Shown in pieces: positions 42,236 through 51,197 of a DNA stretch of 64,000 nt (position 1 is its first letter; every line of letters starts with the position of its first letter). The stretch is from Eubacteriaceae bacterium UBA6119 (GTDB taxonomy: Bacteria > Bacillota > Clostridia > Eubacteriales > UBA1433). The translations under genes were made by a program, and so were the position numbers. The DNA is taken from the NCBI GenBank assembly GCA_002423395.1, contig DIVZ01000005.1:318258-382257 (forward strand), in the 5' to 3' direction. A model generated the notes under the pieces. It made no database searches, was not told the origin of the DNA, and saw only the letters and a program-made list of their open reading frames with translations.

Positions 42236-42871
42236 TTAAGAAACAGTATACATGCCGTTTGCTTGCATGTAATTAAATAACTGTTCACCGTGTTCCTGCT
42301 CTTCTTTTTGAATATGGTTTAATACCTGACGTATATTAGTGTCTGCACATTCAAAAATTACGGTGTCATAAGTTGAAGAAACATGTTTTTCCATTGAAAG
42401 CATGTCCATACACAAAGCTTTATCACCGGAAATTGATGTTGACCCTGTTGACCCTGAAGAAGAACTTGTTTGACTTGAGCCCATTTGCCAGCTTTGGCTT
42501 GTCTGTCCGGATTGCGAGCTTGCTCCTGCTTGAGAAGATGTCATACGCACTGCCGATTGCGATGAAGACTGTGAGCCTGACTGTCCTGATTGAGAGCCGG
42601 ACTGAGACGAAGTCATAGACTGAGAACTACCTTGTCCTGACGACTGCTGGCTGCTTTGCGAACTTGCTTGAACATTCGGAATCTGACCGCTTAATATAGA
42701 CGTAATGCTGTCATAATGTTTTCTTTCTTTTTGCGAAAGCGAGCTGAACAGCTGCTGCAGTTTTGGATCCCTTGCCTGGCTTGAATAACCTTGATATTTT
42801 TGAACGCAAAGTTCTTCCTGACCTTTAAGCTCGGTAAGCAAAGATCTTTCTTTTTGAGTAAGTTGAACCAT
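42236..42871 (-). CDS. CotF-like coat protein with Ser/Gln-rich insert
   Basis: A 211-residue protein in three parts. Residues 1-68 are helical (LTQKERSLLTELKGQEELCV, then YSSQARDPKLQQLFSSLSQK); residues about 70-145 are a low-complexity linker of Ser, Gln and Gly; the C-terminus is helical (LSMEKHVSSTYDTVIFECAD, then RQVLNHIQKEEQEHGEQLF). The helical halves match CotF/ferritin-like spore-coat proteins, normally without such a linker. ATG 42871 lies 8 bases after AGGAGG; the GTG three codons upstream overlaps that site. Confidence 0.82.
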   Translation of the reverse strand: MVQLTQKERSLLTELKGQEELCVQKYQGYSSQARDPKLQQLFSSLSQKERKHYDSITSILSGQIPNVQASSQSSQQSSGQGSSQSMTSSQSGSQSGQSGSQSSSQSAVRMTSSQAGASSQSGQTSQSWQMGSSQTSSSSGSTGSTSISGDKALCMDMLSMEKHVSSTYDTVIFECADTNIRQVLNHIQKEEQEHGEQLFNYMQANGMYTVS

Positions 42872-43018
42872 ATATATCACCTCCTATTTCATTATTCCAA
42901 TTAATAAAATTTAATATTCATTTATTGCTACAATTTTTAACATCGTTTCAAAATATCATTTTATTTTTAACACATAACATCATGCTTTTCATAATATGTC
43001 TTTGAGGTGATTTCAGTA

Positions 43019-43633
43019 ATGTTACAAATACTATTGATAACCGCAATATGCATCGACGCTTTTATTACAAGTTTTGCGTACGGCGCCGCTAAAACAAAAA
43101 TCCCGTTTTTATCGATAGCGGTTATCAGTATAATATGCACAGCCGTACTGGCTTTATCATTAAGCATAGGCAACGCGGCAAGCCAGATAATACCGCAAAA
43201 TATATCAAAGATTATATGTTTTATAATTTTTTTAATATTGGGAATATCGAAAAGCTGTGAAAGCCTGTTAAAAGGCTACATAAATAAAAATCAAAAAAGA
43301 AACTTAAAACTTAAATTATTCGATTTAAATTTTGTTCTTACAGTTTATGCCGACAGTTCAAAAGCCGATATCGACAACTCAAAAATTCTTTCTGCAAAAG
43401 AAGCTATATATCTGGCGCTTGCATTATCCTTTGATAATTTCGCCGCGGGGTTCGGGTTCGCTCTTGCGAATATTCACTATTTGCAAATAATCGTCTTGTC
43501 ACTTGTCCTAAACACTGTCGCTGTGGGAGCAGGACATTTTTTGGGAGAAAAATTAACTCAAAAATCAAAAAAAGATTTTTCGTGGATAGGCGGGCTAATG
43601 CTTGTAATCATTGCGATAACTAAGCTGAAGTAA
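43019..43633 (+). CDS. Sporulation membrane protein YtaF-like
   Basis: The 204-residue protein has six membrane helices in two halves, each starting with a Asp-containing motif: AICIDAFITSFAYGAAKTKI near the start and ALALSFDNFAAGFGFALANI in the second half. This is YtaF, a member of the MntP-like manganese/divalent-cation exporter superfamily expressed during sporulation in Bacillus. ATG 43019 follows GAGGTGAT; the GTG at 43007 lies within that ribosome site. Confidence 0.88.
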   Translation: MLQILLITAICIDAFITSFAYGAAKTKIPFLSIAVISIICTAVLALSLSIGNAASQIIPQNISKIICFIIFLILGISKSCESLLKGYINKNQKRNLKLKLFDLNFVLTVYADSSKADIDNSKILSAKEAIYLALALSFDNFAAGFGFALANIHYLQIIVLSLVLNTVAVGAGHFLGEKLTQKSKKDFSWIGGLMLVIIAITKLK

Positions 43634-43733
43634 TATACGATTTAATAATGGGGTTAAAATATTTGAATTTTAAAAATTTAAATGTTAAGATAATATACAT
43701 TATAAAAATAGTTTAAAAAAGCAAGGGCATAAT

Positions 43734-44417
43734 ATGCGTAAACTCGAAAAAATAAACCTCACCGATCAGATTTGCAAAGAAATTAAAAAAAATATAATAG
43801 ACGGCTGTTGGCAGGAAGGGGACAAGATACCTTCCGAAAATGAGCTTGCTGAAATGATGGGCGTAAGCAGAATATCAATAAGAGCCGCGCTTGTAAAACT
43901 TCAGGTGCTCGGCTACATTGAAACTCGCGGAGGAGAAGGGTCTTTTGTAAAAAAATTTTCTTTGTCCAATATATTTAATGTAGTGTCCGACGACATTATT
44001 ATGAATGACTCAGCTGTTGCAGAGCTTCGTGAATTTAGAAAAAACATGGAACTTGACTGCTGCAGACTGGCCATCGAGAGAGGCGCTAAACAAGAAATCA
44101 AGCAGCTTGAAGAAATTCTTGAAGTTCTTGCTAAAATAGAAAATGTGGATGATTTCTTGGAAATGGATAAAAATTTTCATATGCAGATAGCGAAAATGAG
44201 CAAAAATTCGCTGTATGAGCTTATGCTTGAAGTAACAAGCGAAGCCAATAAATTATACAATAAAAAAATGTATCAACAAGCTATGCAAAAATATCCCGAT
44301 GACAATAAAAAAATATGGAATATCCCCGTAGAGACGCATTCGCAACTAGTACAGGCTATTAAAGATAAAGACTTTGATAAGTGTAAAAAAGTATATTCTC
44401 AGATGTTTGAATCTTAA
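43734..44417 (+). CDS. GntR/FadR-family transcriptional regulator
   Basis: The 227-residue protein has the GntR winged helix (EGDKIPSENELAEMMGVSRI, then SIRAALVKLQVLGYIETRGG) and a helical FCD effector domain with ELREFRKNMELDCCRLAIER and DKNFHMQIAKMSKN, whose Asp and His positions could bind metal. FCD regulators respond to small carboxylates. The target is not visible; the neighbouring lysine operon is already under a riboswitch. The ribosome site (AAGGG) is weak. Confidence 0.92.
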   Translation: MRKLEKINLTDQICKEIKKNIIDGCWQEGDKIPSENELAEMMGVSRISIRAALVKLQVLGYIETRGGEGSFVKKFSLSNIFNVVSDDIIMNDSAVAELREFRKNMELDCCRLAIERGAKQEIKQLEEILEVLAKIENVDDFLEMDKNFHMQIAKMSKNSLYELMLEVTSEANKLYNKKMYQQAMQKYPDDNKKIWNIPVETHSQLVQAIKDKDFDKCKKVYSQMFES

Positions 44418-44433
44418 AGTTATATATAAAAAG

Positions 44434-44467
44434 TATCAAAGGCGCATATAAATATGCGCCTTTGATA
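44434..44467. terminator. Bidirectional hairpin between convergent genes
   Basis: A perfect palindrome with 16-bp arms (TATCAAAGGCGCATAT and its complement) around an AA loop. It lies between the convergent GntR and dapH genes and probably stops transcription from both sides, though the flanking T runs are short. Confidence 0.7.
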
Positions 44468-44494
44468 TAGAAGGGTTATTAATGAAATCTATTT

Positions 44495-45229
44495 TTAGAA
44501 TCCTTTTCTTAAATCATCGAGCAGTTCGGTTTTTGATATTGTCTTGTCGTCTTTCATCTTCACTACTCTTGCGGGGTTGCCGGCTACCACTTCATTAGCG
44601 CCTACATCTTGTGTAACAATAGCGCCTGCCGCGACTACCGCTCCCGCGCCGATATGAACGCCTTCGATTACTACCGCGTTCGCTCCTATCAGGACGTCGT
44701 CTTCAATAATCACGGGAGTTTTGCTTGGAGGCTCAAGCACTCCTGCCAAAACCGCGCCTGCGCCTATGTGACATTTTTTGCCTACCTGAACTCTTGCGCC
44801 TATGACGCATCCCATATCAAGCATTGTCTCCTGCCCGATTACTGCCCCTATGTTTACAACTGCTCCCATCATTACAACGCAGCCCTTATCTATCATCGCG
44901 CCTTCTCTTATAAACGAGCCGGGCTCAATTCGCGCTTGAATTGCCGTTGTATCTAAAAGCGGTATAGCCGAATTTCTTCTGTCATATTCCAATCGGTATG
45001 ACTTTATTTTGCTTTTATAGTTTTGAATAAACATATTTGCTGCGTCTATCTGTGTAAAAATAACGCATGAGCTGCTTATTCCGTAATATTCAAATCCTTC
45101 AAGGTCGTCTTGTGTAATTTCACCCGCAACATAAAGTTTTACAGGCGTTGTCTTTTTTACGTCTTTTATATACTGGGCAATTTGATACGGATCGGTAAAA
45201 TCGTATCTTGATTTTATATCTTCGCTCAT
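44495..45229 (-). CDS. dapH: Tetrahydrodipicolinate N-acetyltransferase
   Basis: The 244-residue protein has an N-terminal helical domain and a long left-handed beta-helix of hexapeptide repeats (IREGAMIDKGCVVMMGAVVN, then IGAGAVLAG and VVAAGAIVTQDV). It matches DapH, which acetylates tetrahydrodipicolinate in the acetylated branch of diaminopimelate synthesis, more than DapD of the succinyl branch. It is last in the riboswitch-controlled operon, 14 bases after dapB. The divergent M20 deacetylase at 48391 fits the same branch. Confidence 0.93.
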   Translation of the reverse strand: MSEDIKSRYDFTDPYQIAQYIKDVKKTTPVKLYVAGEITQDDLEGFEYYGISSSCVIFTQIDAANMFIQNYKSKIKSYRLEYDRRNSAIPLLDTTAIQARIEPGSFIREGAMIDKGCVVMMGAVVNIGAVIGQETMLDMGCVIGARVQVGKKCHIGAGAVLAGVLEPPSKTPVIIEDDVLIGANAVVIEGVHIGAGAVVAAGAIVTQDVGANEVVAGNPARVVKMKDDKTISKTELLDDLRKGF

Positions 45230-45243
45230 ATTTATCTCCTGTA

Positions 45244-45999
45244 TTATGAATTGATTATGCTGTTCATATCGTAAAAGCCGCTTTTTTTATCAGCAATAAA
45301 CCTTGCGGCTTTAATAGCGCCTGCCGCGAATACTTTTTTTGAGAGAGCTGAATGAGAAATTTCTATAACTTCGTCCGGACCCGCGAATATTACCGTGTGG
45401 TCTCCGGGTATCGTGCCTCCGCGTACTGCGTGGATAGTTATTTCCTGTTCTTTTCGCTTTGTGTCTTTGCCGTATCTGCCGAATAAGAATTCAACGGGAC
45501 GATTAATGTTGCTTTTAATTGTATTTGCTATCATTAAAGCTGTTCCGCTGGGAGCGTCAACTTTTTTATTGTGATGTTTTTCTATAATTTCAATATCATA
45601 TCCGTCTGCTTTGCCTGCCGCTTTTGCAATTAATTCAAGCATTAGGTTGACTCCGTAAGACATATTTTTAGTATGAAATACGCTGAAATCTTTGCTTAAT
45701 TTTTTTAACGCAGCCACATTTTCTTCAGATAGTCCGGTTGTCGCTATTATAATCGGCTTTTTGCATCTTTGTGCGAAACCGGCTATTGAGTCAAATAAGC
45801 TGAAGTGCGTAAAGTCTACGGCGACATCAAATATATCGGCGTCAACATCATCAAAATTATTGTAAACGGGATATTCGCAGCTGTATGCTTTAAGCGGGGA
45901 ATATCCTGCGCTTATAATAATGTCATCCTGAGTTTTTACAAATTCAGAAATAGTGCGTCCCATTGCCCCGTCTGCGCCTATCATAAACAATTTTATCAT
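45244..45999 (-). CDS. dapB: 4-hydroxy-tetrahydrodipicolinate reductase
   Basis: The 251-residue protein has the N-terminal nucleotide motif IGADGAMGRTI, VDFTHF, and the DapB signature EIIEKHHNKKVDAPSGTALM with the catalytic His and Lys, then RGGTIPGDHTVIFAG. It reduces the DapA product to tetrahydrodipicolinate. It is third in the asd-dapA-dapB-dapH operon, behind RBS GAGG. Confidence 0.95.
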   Translation of the reverse strand: MIKLFMIGADGAMGRTISEFVKTQDDIIISAGYSPLKAYSCEYPVYNNFDDVDADIFDVAVDFTHFSLFDSIAGFAQRCKKPIIIATTGLSEENVAALKKLSKDFSVFHTKNMSYGVNLMLELIAKAAGKADGYDIEIIEKHHNKKVDAPSGTALMIANTIKSNINRPVEFLFGRYGKDTKRKEQEITIHAVRGGTIPGDHTVIFAGPDEVIEISHSALSKKVFAAGAIKAARFIADKKSGFYDMNSIINS

Positions 46000-46075
46000 A
46001 ATAAACCTCTTATATGCTGAAATAATTTCTGCAGATTAATTTATGGTCAATTCTATTTAAATAGTATAACTTTTT

Positions 46076-46975
46076 TTACGCTTTTGCTTTTTCCGTCAAC
46101 GTGTATCCGAATTCTACAAGCGCGGCGGCAAGATTTTCTCTAGCTTTGCCTGACAGCTCTATAAGCGGAAGTCTTAACGGCCCTACTTCAAAGCCAACCA
46201 TGTTCATAGCCGTTTTTAACGGTATGGGGTTAGCGGCTGCAAATACGGGATGATGAAGCTTGTTAAGTCTGAATTGAAGCTCTCTCGCTTTAGCTATATT
46301 GCCTTTTTCAAATTCTTCATATATGTCGTGATTAAGTTCCGGTTCCATATTGGCGGTTGTGGAAATTACTCCTTTGCCGCCCAAAGCGGTTATAGCAAGT
46401 ATTTGGTCGTCATTGCCTGAATACACGTCAAGTCTGTCTCCGCACATATCAATAACATCGCAAATCTGGCTTATATCAGCGCTTGCTTCTTTTACTGCTT
46501 TAACATTTTCAATGTCGGCAAGCTTGTTAAGCAAAGCGGGTGTGATGTTTTTTCCTGTCCTTGACGGAACATTGTAAATTATTATAGGAAGCGGTGTTGC
46601 GTCAGAAATTGCCTGGTAATGCGCGATTAAGCCTTCGTCGTTGGATTTGTTGTAATATGGATTTACAATCAGCAGTCCGTCAGCACCGAATTCATATGCT
46701 TTTTTGGCGCGTCTTACTACCGCTGCTGTGTTGTTTGCGCCGACTCCGCATATTGCAGGAACACGTTTATTAATATATTTTATGCCCCTTTCAAACAATT
46801 CAAACAATTCGTTTTCTTCAATTGTCGGAGCTTCTCCGGTTGTGCCTGCAAGTACAATACCATCTGTTTTACCTTTTATTTGAAAATCAATCAATTCTTC
46901 AAGTTTTTCAAAATTGATTCCTTCATTATTAAATGGTGTAACAAGCGCTACTGCTGAACCTGTAAATATACTCAT
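46076..46975 (-). CDS. dapA: 4-hydroxy-tetrahydrodipicolinate synthase
   Basis: The 299-residue TIM-barrel lyase has LVTPFNNEGINFE near the start, the GTTGEAPT phosphate-like loop, the catalytic Tyr in YNVPSRTGKNI near residue 134 and the Schiff-base Lys in VKAVKEAS near 162. It condenses pyruvate and aspartate semialdehyde. Its position directly after asd matches the pathway order. RBS AAGGAGG precedes the ATG. Confidence 0.95.
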   Translation of the reverse strand: MSIFTGSAVALVTPFNNEGINFEKLEELIDFQIKGKTDGIVLAGTTGEAPTIEENELFELFERGIKYINKRVPAICGVGANNTAAVVRRAKKAYEFGADGLLIVNPYYNKSNDEGLIAHYQAISDATPLPIIIYNVPSRTGKNITPALLNKLADIENVKAVKEASADISQICDVIDMCGDRLDVYSGNDDQILAITALGGKGVISTTANMEPELNHDIYEEFEKGNIAKARELQFRLNKLHHPVFAAANPIPLKTAMNMVGFEVGPLRLPLIELSGKARENLAAALVEFGYTLTEKAKA

Positions 46976-47028
46976 ATTAATTCCTCCTTATATTTAGGCC
47001 CAATAAAATTTATAAATATATATAAATA

Positions 47029-48027
47029 TTAAATATATTTATCTTTAATTAATCTTTCCGCTATTTGCACCGCGTTTGTCGCGGCTCCTTTGCGGATGTT
47101 GTCTGCGACAACCCACAAATTAAGGCCGTTTTCACAGCTGAAGTCTCTTCGTATTCTGCCTACAAAAACTTCGTCTTTATTTTCCGCGTGCAAAGCAGTG
47201 GGGTAAATGTTTTCTTGTGGTTTGTCAAGTACGACAATTCCTTCGCTGCGTGCAAGCAGCTGCCTTACTTCATCTATATCAAACGGTTTTTCAGTTTCAA
47301 TGTTAATGCTTTCGCTGTGTCCGTAATATACCGGCACTCTTACAGTTGTTGCCGTTATGGCTATATCATAATCTCCGAGTATTTTCTGCGTTTCATTTAT
47401 CATTTTCATTTCTTCTTTTGTATAGCCGTTATCTAAAAAGCTGTCTATATGAGCAAGGCAGTTAAAAGCAATAGGATGCGGGTAAAATTTATTCGCTCCG
47501 CCTTGTATGCCGTTTTGCAGGTCGTCATATCCTTTTATACCCGAGCCTGAAACTGCCTGATATGTAGAGTAAATTATTCTTTTAATTTTATATGCGTCAT
47601 GAATTGGCTTTAATGCCACAACTGCCTGTATTGTTGAGCAGTTGGGGTTTGCTATAATATTTTTGTGCCAGGCCAAGTCGCAGCTGTTTACCTCAGGCAC
47701 AACAAGCGGCACGTCATCATACATTCTAAAAGCGCTTGAGTTGTCAATTACAATAACTCCGTCTTTAGCAGCGATAGGGCTGAATTTTAAGCTCGTTTCT
47801 CCGCCTGCGGAAAACAGCGCTATATCGATATGCTTTTTAAAAGACGTATCGCACAATTCCTCAATCACATATTCACGGCCTTTAAACGTAATGGTTTTGC
47901 CTGCGGAACGGCTTGACGCCATAGGGTAGAAATTTTCGATAGGAAAATTGCGTTCTTCTAAAACTTGAAGCATTTTTCTTCCTACCATTCCTGACGCGCC
48001 CGCAACGGCAACATTGTACTTTCTCAT
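47029..48027 (-). CDS. asd: Aspartate-semialdehyde dehydrogenase
   Basis: The 332-residue protein has the NADP motif VAGASGMVGRKM, the active-site Cys in NPNCSTIQAVVAL near residue 130, the catalytic His in RVPVYYGHSESI and the Gly-rich YQAVSGSGIKGYDDL. It makes aspartate semialdehyde, the precursor of lysine, threonine and methionine. It leads the operon behind a lysine riboswitch and RBS AGGAGG, so here it is committed to the lysine/diaminopimelate branch. No aspartokinase gene is in the window. Confidence 0.95.
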   Translation of the reverse strand: MRKYNVAVAGASGMVGRKMLQVLEERNFPIENFYPMASSRSAGKTITFKGREYVIEELCDTSFKKHIDIALFSAGGETSLKFSPIAAKDGVIVIDNSSAFRMYDDVPLVVPEVNSCDLAWHKNIIANPNCSTIQAVVALKPIHDAYKIKRIIYSTYQAVSGSGIKGYDDLQNGIQGGANKFYPHPIAFNCLAHIDSFLDNGYTKEEMKMINETQKILGDYDIAITATTVRVPVYYGHSESINIETEKPFDIDEVRQLLARSEGIVVLDKPQENIYPTALHAENKDEVFVGRIRRDFSCENGLNLWVVADNIRKGAATNAVQIAERLIKDKYI

Positions 48028-48050
48028 AATAACCTCCTAAAAATAACTTA

Positions 48051-48067
48051 AGCCGGCTGTGCCGGCT
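48051..48067 (-). terminator. Hairpin of the lysine riboswitch expression platform
   Basis: AGCCGGC and GCCGGCT form a 7-bp stem with a TGT loop just before the asd ribosome site; on the minus strand it is followed by TAAGTTATTTTT. AAGTTAT pieces on both sides allow an alternative pairing, as needed for a switch. Confidence 0.65.
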
Positions 48068-48087
48068 GAAATAACAAATAAAAGTTA

Positions 48088-48266
48088 TCCAGATAGCACT
48101 CCATCAAGTTATTTGATGACAGTATTATGAATGTTATTCATAATCCCAGCAATATATACTTCAGAAAATATATAAAGCTTCGGCAAAATCATCCTTTCGC
48201 ATATCTTCGTCTGTTTCTGAAACATCTGATACGCTACTTATAAGTTTTGCTCCTCTATCGTGTTAC
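48088..48266 (-). ncRNA. Lysine riboswitch (L box)
   Basis: Read on the minus strand, the conserved L-box blocks appear in order: GATAGAGGAGC at the 5' end, GCGAAAGGATGA, TTGCCGAAG, GCTGGG, and TTGATGGAGTGCTATCT at the 3' end pairing back to GATAG of the first block. It precedes asd-dapA-dapB-dapH, so lysine binding should shut down the operon. Confidence 0.93.
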
Positions 48267-48390
48267 AAAATATTATATTAATTTTAAATTATAACAGCCG
48301 ATATGAAAAAGTAAAGACTTTTTTCAAAATAATTTTATTTGCGTCGAAAATATGCTATTATAATTATATTTTATGCAGCGAGGGTTACAA

Positions 48391-49503
48391 ATGATAGACG
48401 AAATTATAAAAACAAGACGACATTTGCATACAATACCGGAAGAAGGGTTTAAAGAATTTAAAACCCGGGATTATATATGCAAAAAACTTGATGAGTACAA
48501 AATAGAATACGAAATAATTTTAGAAACAGCCGTAATAGCTTATATAGATATTAAAGCCAAAAAAACAGTTGCGTTCAGAGCCGATATTGACGGATTAAGC
48601 GTCAGCGAATTAAATGAGCTTGATTATAAAAGTGTTAATGAAGGGTTCATGCACGCCTGCGGTCACGACGGTCATATGGCGGCGGTTTTAACAGCGGCAA
48701 AAATAATAAATGAAAATAAAAGCAAATTAAAAGAAAACGCGCTTTTCATCTTCCAGCCCGCCGAAGAAGGGCCGGGGGGAGCGAATGCCATTGTTGAAAT
48801 GGGCATACTTGAAAAATATAAGGTAAAAAGAATTTACGCAACGCACGTAAACCCCAATGTTGAGGAAGGTAAAATAGCGGTAAGAAGCGGTTATTTTATG
48901 GCGCAGACGGGGGAATTTTACATCAGCGTAAACGGAAAGTCTTCTCACGCGGCAAAGCCGAAAGACGGCATTGATTCAATTTTAGCGGCAAGTCTGCTTG
49001 TAAAAGCAGTTGACGATATAAAGAAAAAACTTGAAGAAGAAAAAGAAAACACATTAATACACATAGGCACAATTAATGGGGGGGAAAGGGTAAACGTAAT
49101 AGCGGAGCAAACCACGCTTTCTGGCACGATGAGGACGTACGACATTGCGGTAAGAACAAGGATAAAAAGCCTTATAAGCGCAAAAGCGAAAAAGATAGAC
49201 AAGCTGTGTAAAACAAATACGGTTATAGAATACGTTGATTTATATCCCGCGGTATATAACGATGATGATTTATATAAAGACTTTATTAAAAAAATTCCTG
49301 AAGCTATAGATGTTGAACCGAGTATGCTTGCGGAGGATTTTGCTTATTATCAGCAGAGAGTGCCTGGGGTGTTTTTCTATACCGGCATACGCAATGAGGA
49401 AAAAGGCTACACGTATCAGCTTCATTCGAATAAGTTTAATTTTGAAGAGAAGGCTTTGTTGTCGACTGTGAATGTATATCTTAAAATGGCGGGGATAAAG
49501 TAG
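48391..49503 (+). CDS. M20-family amidohydrolase, probable N-acetyldiaminopimelate deacetylase
   Basis: The 370-residue protein has the M20/IAA-hydrolase zinc site: RADIDGL, HACGHDGHMA near residue 90, QPAEEGPGG near 123 with the catalytic Glu, and SMLAEDFAYY with the last His after it. Its divergent position next to the DapH operon, which makes N-acetylated intermediates, makes N-acetyldiaminopimelate deacetylase the best guess; other N-acyl amino acids remain possible. ATG 48391 follows GAGGG; the ATG at 48373 has no ribosome site. Confidence 0.85.
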   Translation: MIDEIIKTRRHLHTIPEEGFKEFKTRDYICKKLDEYKIEYEIILETAVIAYIDIKAKKTVAFRADIDGLSVSELNELDYKSVNEGFMHACGHDGHMAAVLTAAKIINENKSKLKENALFIFQPAEEGPGGANAIVEMGILEKYKVKRIYATHVNPNVEEGKIAVRSGYFMAQTGEFYISVNGKSSHAAKPKDGIDSILAASLLVKAVDDIKKKLEEEKENTLIHIGTINGGERVNVIAEQTTLSGTMRTYDIAVRTRIKSLISAKAKKIDKLCKTNTVIEYVDLYPAVYNDDDLYKDFIKKIPEAIDVEPSMLAEDFAYYQQRVPGVFFYTGIRNEEKGYTYQLHSNKFNFEEKALLSTVNVYLKMAGIK

Positions 49504-49610
49504 GGAGTTATTAAAATATTAAAGTGATTAAGGTGTGTGGGTATAACTGTACGCCTTTTTATTTTGCTTGTAATATATATTAATACTTGAATCAGATTAA
49601 GAGGTTAATT

Positions 49611-50294
49611 ATGCTGAAAGAGATTTGTTTTTTACTGCTGTCATTTTGTGTAATATTTACAGCAAAAAGCTATATTATGAATATCTTTTTTAAAAGTGTA
49701 TATAAAAAATATGATAATTTAATGTTTAATAAAGATTATGATAACGCAGTGAAACTTTTGGAATCATCAAAAAAGTTTGGAGTGCTCAGATATCTTAAAG
49801 ATCATTTATTGCACTTATATTTTGCAACCAATCAATACGAAAAATTCAAACGTGCAAAACCGCTTTATGGTTATATAAAACCGCTTAACGATTCTCTTAA
49901 ACAAAAGAGCGACATTGAATACAAAATTTTAGATACAATTTTTCTTTATTTGAAAGATGATATCGAACAAGCGGATGAAGAATATATTGATTTAATTCAA
50001 AAACATGAGGATTTTGAATATAAGATACGTTATTACGGGTTATACAATTTATTTTCAATATTAAAATTGGTTAATTCCTTTTATGCGAATTATTACGAAC
50101 AAGTTAAGGATTTATATAATTATCTTATTCCATCTACAATAAATACATCAATTTTAACGATAATTACATATTATATGTGTAGAGTTTACGAAGCGGAAAA
50201 TAATACCGAAGCTATATTAAAACTAATAGATGATAATAAAATAGGAAATAATCACTATTCGCATTATTTGGATAAATGGAGAATAAGTAAGTGA
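49611..50294 (+). CDS. Membrane-anchored TPR-like protein of unknown function
   Basis: The 227-residue protein has one N-terminal membrane helix (FLLLSFCVIFTAKSYIMNIF) and a helical cytoplasmic or outer domain with TPR-like spacing (NKDYDNAVKLLESSKKFG ... YLKDDIEQADEEYIDLIQ). I do not recognise the family. ATG 49611 follows AGAGG; the ATG at 49587 has none. Its stop overlaps the GTG of the broken paralogue downstream, so the two were coupled. The region is AT-rich relative to its surroundings. Confidence 0.65.
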   Translation: MLKEICFLLLSFCVIFTAKSYIMNIFFKSVYKKYDNLMFNKDYDNAVKLLESSKKFGVLRYLKDHLLHLYFATNQYEKFKRAKPLYGYIKPLNDSLKQKSDIEYKILDTIFLYLKDDIEQADEEYIDLIQKHEDFEYKIRYYGLYNLFSILKLVNSFYANYYEQVKDLYNYLIPSTINTSILTIITYYMCRVYEAENNTEAILKLIDDNKIGNNHYSHYLDKWRISK

Positions 50295-50865
50295 AATCTA
50301 TTTTATATGAAAACAAATTTAAATTAGGTTTAATTTTAATAGCAGTAATTATTGTTCTTTGGACATTGTGGGCTGATGAATTGATTAGATATGATTCACT
50401 TGATTCGTATATATTCTATGTGTTTTAATTAAAAATAGCAATATATATTCTTATAAAATCTTAGAGAAAACAAAGCATGGAAAATGGAAACAGCTTGAAG
50501 ATGGGTGGGATTATAAATTTGGACTTTATTATATTTGGGGTAAAAACAAATTTTATAGTTGTACAATTTATACATTTTATATAAAAGGTAGTAACATCTT
50601 AATACTTAATTTACAACAAATTGATGATACTGCAATAATTAAAGAGCAGTATAATTCTGACATTAATTTTATAAAAATAAAAAATATAAGTGATTTGAAT
50701 AATTCAATCTTTTATACCAATGAAATAATAACCGAAAACACTAAAACTTATACATTTACGGCAATTGTTAAAGATTTTAATTATGAAGAATATGAGCTTT
50801 ATATAGATGATTACTCTTATCCTTATAATTCATGGACTAATTTACTTAACAATGATTTAAAGTAG
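50291..50865 (+). pseudogene. Broken paralogue of the single-TM protein at 32696
   Basis: From GTG 50291 the frame reads a membrane helix (LILIAVIIVLWTLWADEL) and RYDSLDSYI, then stops at 50426. A second frame continues LCVLIKNSNIYSYKILEKTK, HGKWKQLE, and ends YIDDYSYPYNSWTNLLNNDLK at 50865. The order of segments matches the gene at 32696-33303 (EYNSLDEFI, VCLGVSNNTGELY, DGKWELL, YINDNEYPYNDW), except that about 20 residues are missing where the frame changes. Both paralogues are thus disrupted, at different places. Confidence 0.75.
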
Positions 50866-51114
50866 CTACAGCACAGTCGACCCTGCCTCAAATTGGATAA
50901 GTATTCTAATTGTTACAGAAGGAGTAATATATATTACCAACGAAAGCTCCTTGGCAACTCTTGGTCCGCCGGGAGCGAAAAACATATCAAACGCAATATC
51001 AGCTTTTATAAGTATTGCAATGGCTGCGTTAATTTCAGTAATTTTTATTGTCTCTCCGGCAATAATTCTTTTAAAAAGCCCGGTTGAAAGTATATCCAAA
51101 ACTTCATTTTTCAT
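50866..51114 (-). CDS. Doubtful 82-residue reading frame
   Basis: This leftward frame directly behind the pseudogene encodes VLDILSTGLFKRIIAGETIK and a partly hydrophobic remainder. There is no ribosome site at a normal distance and no recognisable family; an overlapping rightward frame is equally open. The 330-bp interval otherwise holds no gene, hairpin or repeat that I can support. Confidence 0.3.
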   Translation of the reverse strand: MKNEVLDILSTGLFKRIIAGETIKITEINAAIAILIKADIAFDMFFAPGGPRVAKELSLVIYITPSVTIRILIQFEAGSTVL

Positions 51115-51197
51115 ATTAATTCAATATTTTTCTCCCGCAAATCAAGAAATATATATCATTATATGAAGAGAAAAAATTATAGGAACAAAATAAGAAG

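Noticed and set aside
42400..42660. Repeated Ser/Gln codons as a possible CRISPR or tandem-repeat array
   Set aside because: The units are irregular and lie in frame inside a coding region; there are no spacers of equal length.
50951..51166. A 71-codon rightward frame overlapping the doubtful leftward 82-residue frame
   Set aside because: It has no ribosome site and no recognisable domain; neither frame in this interval is convincing.
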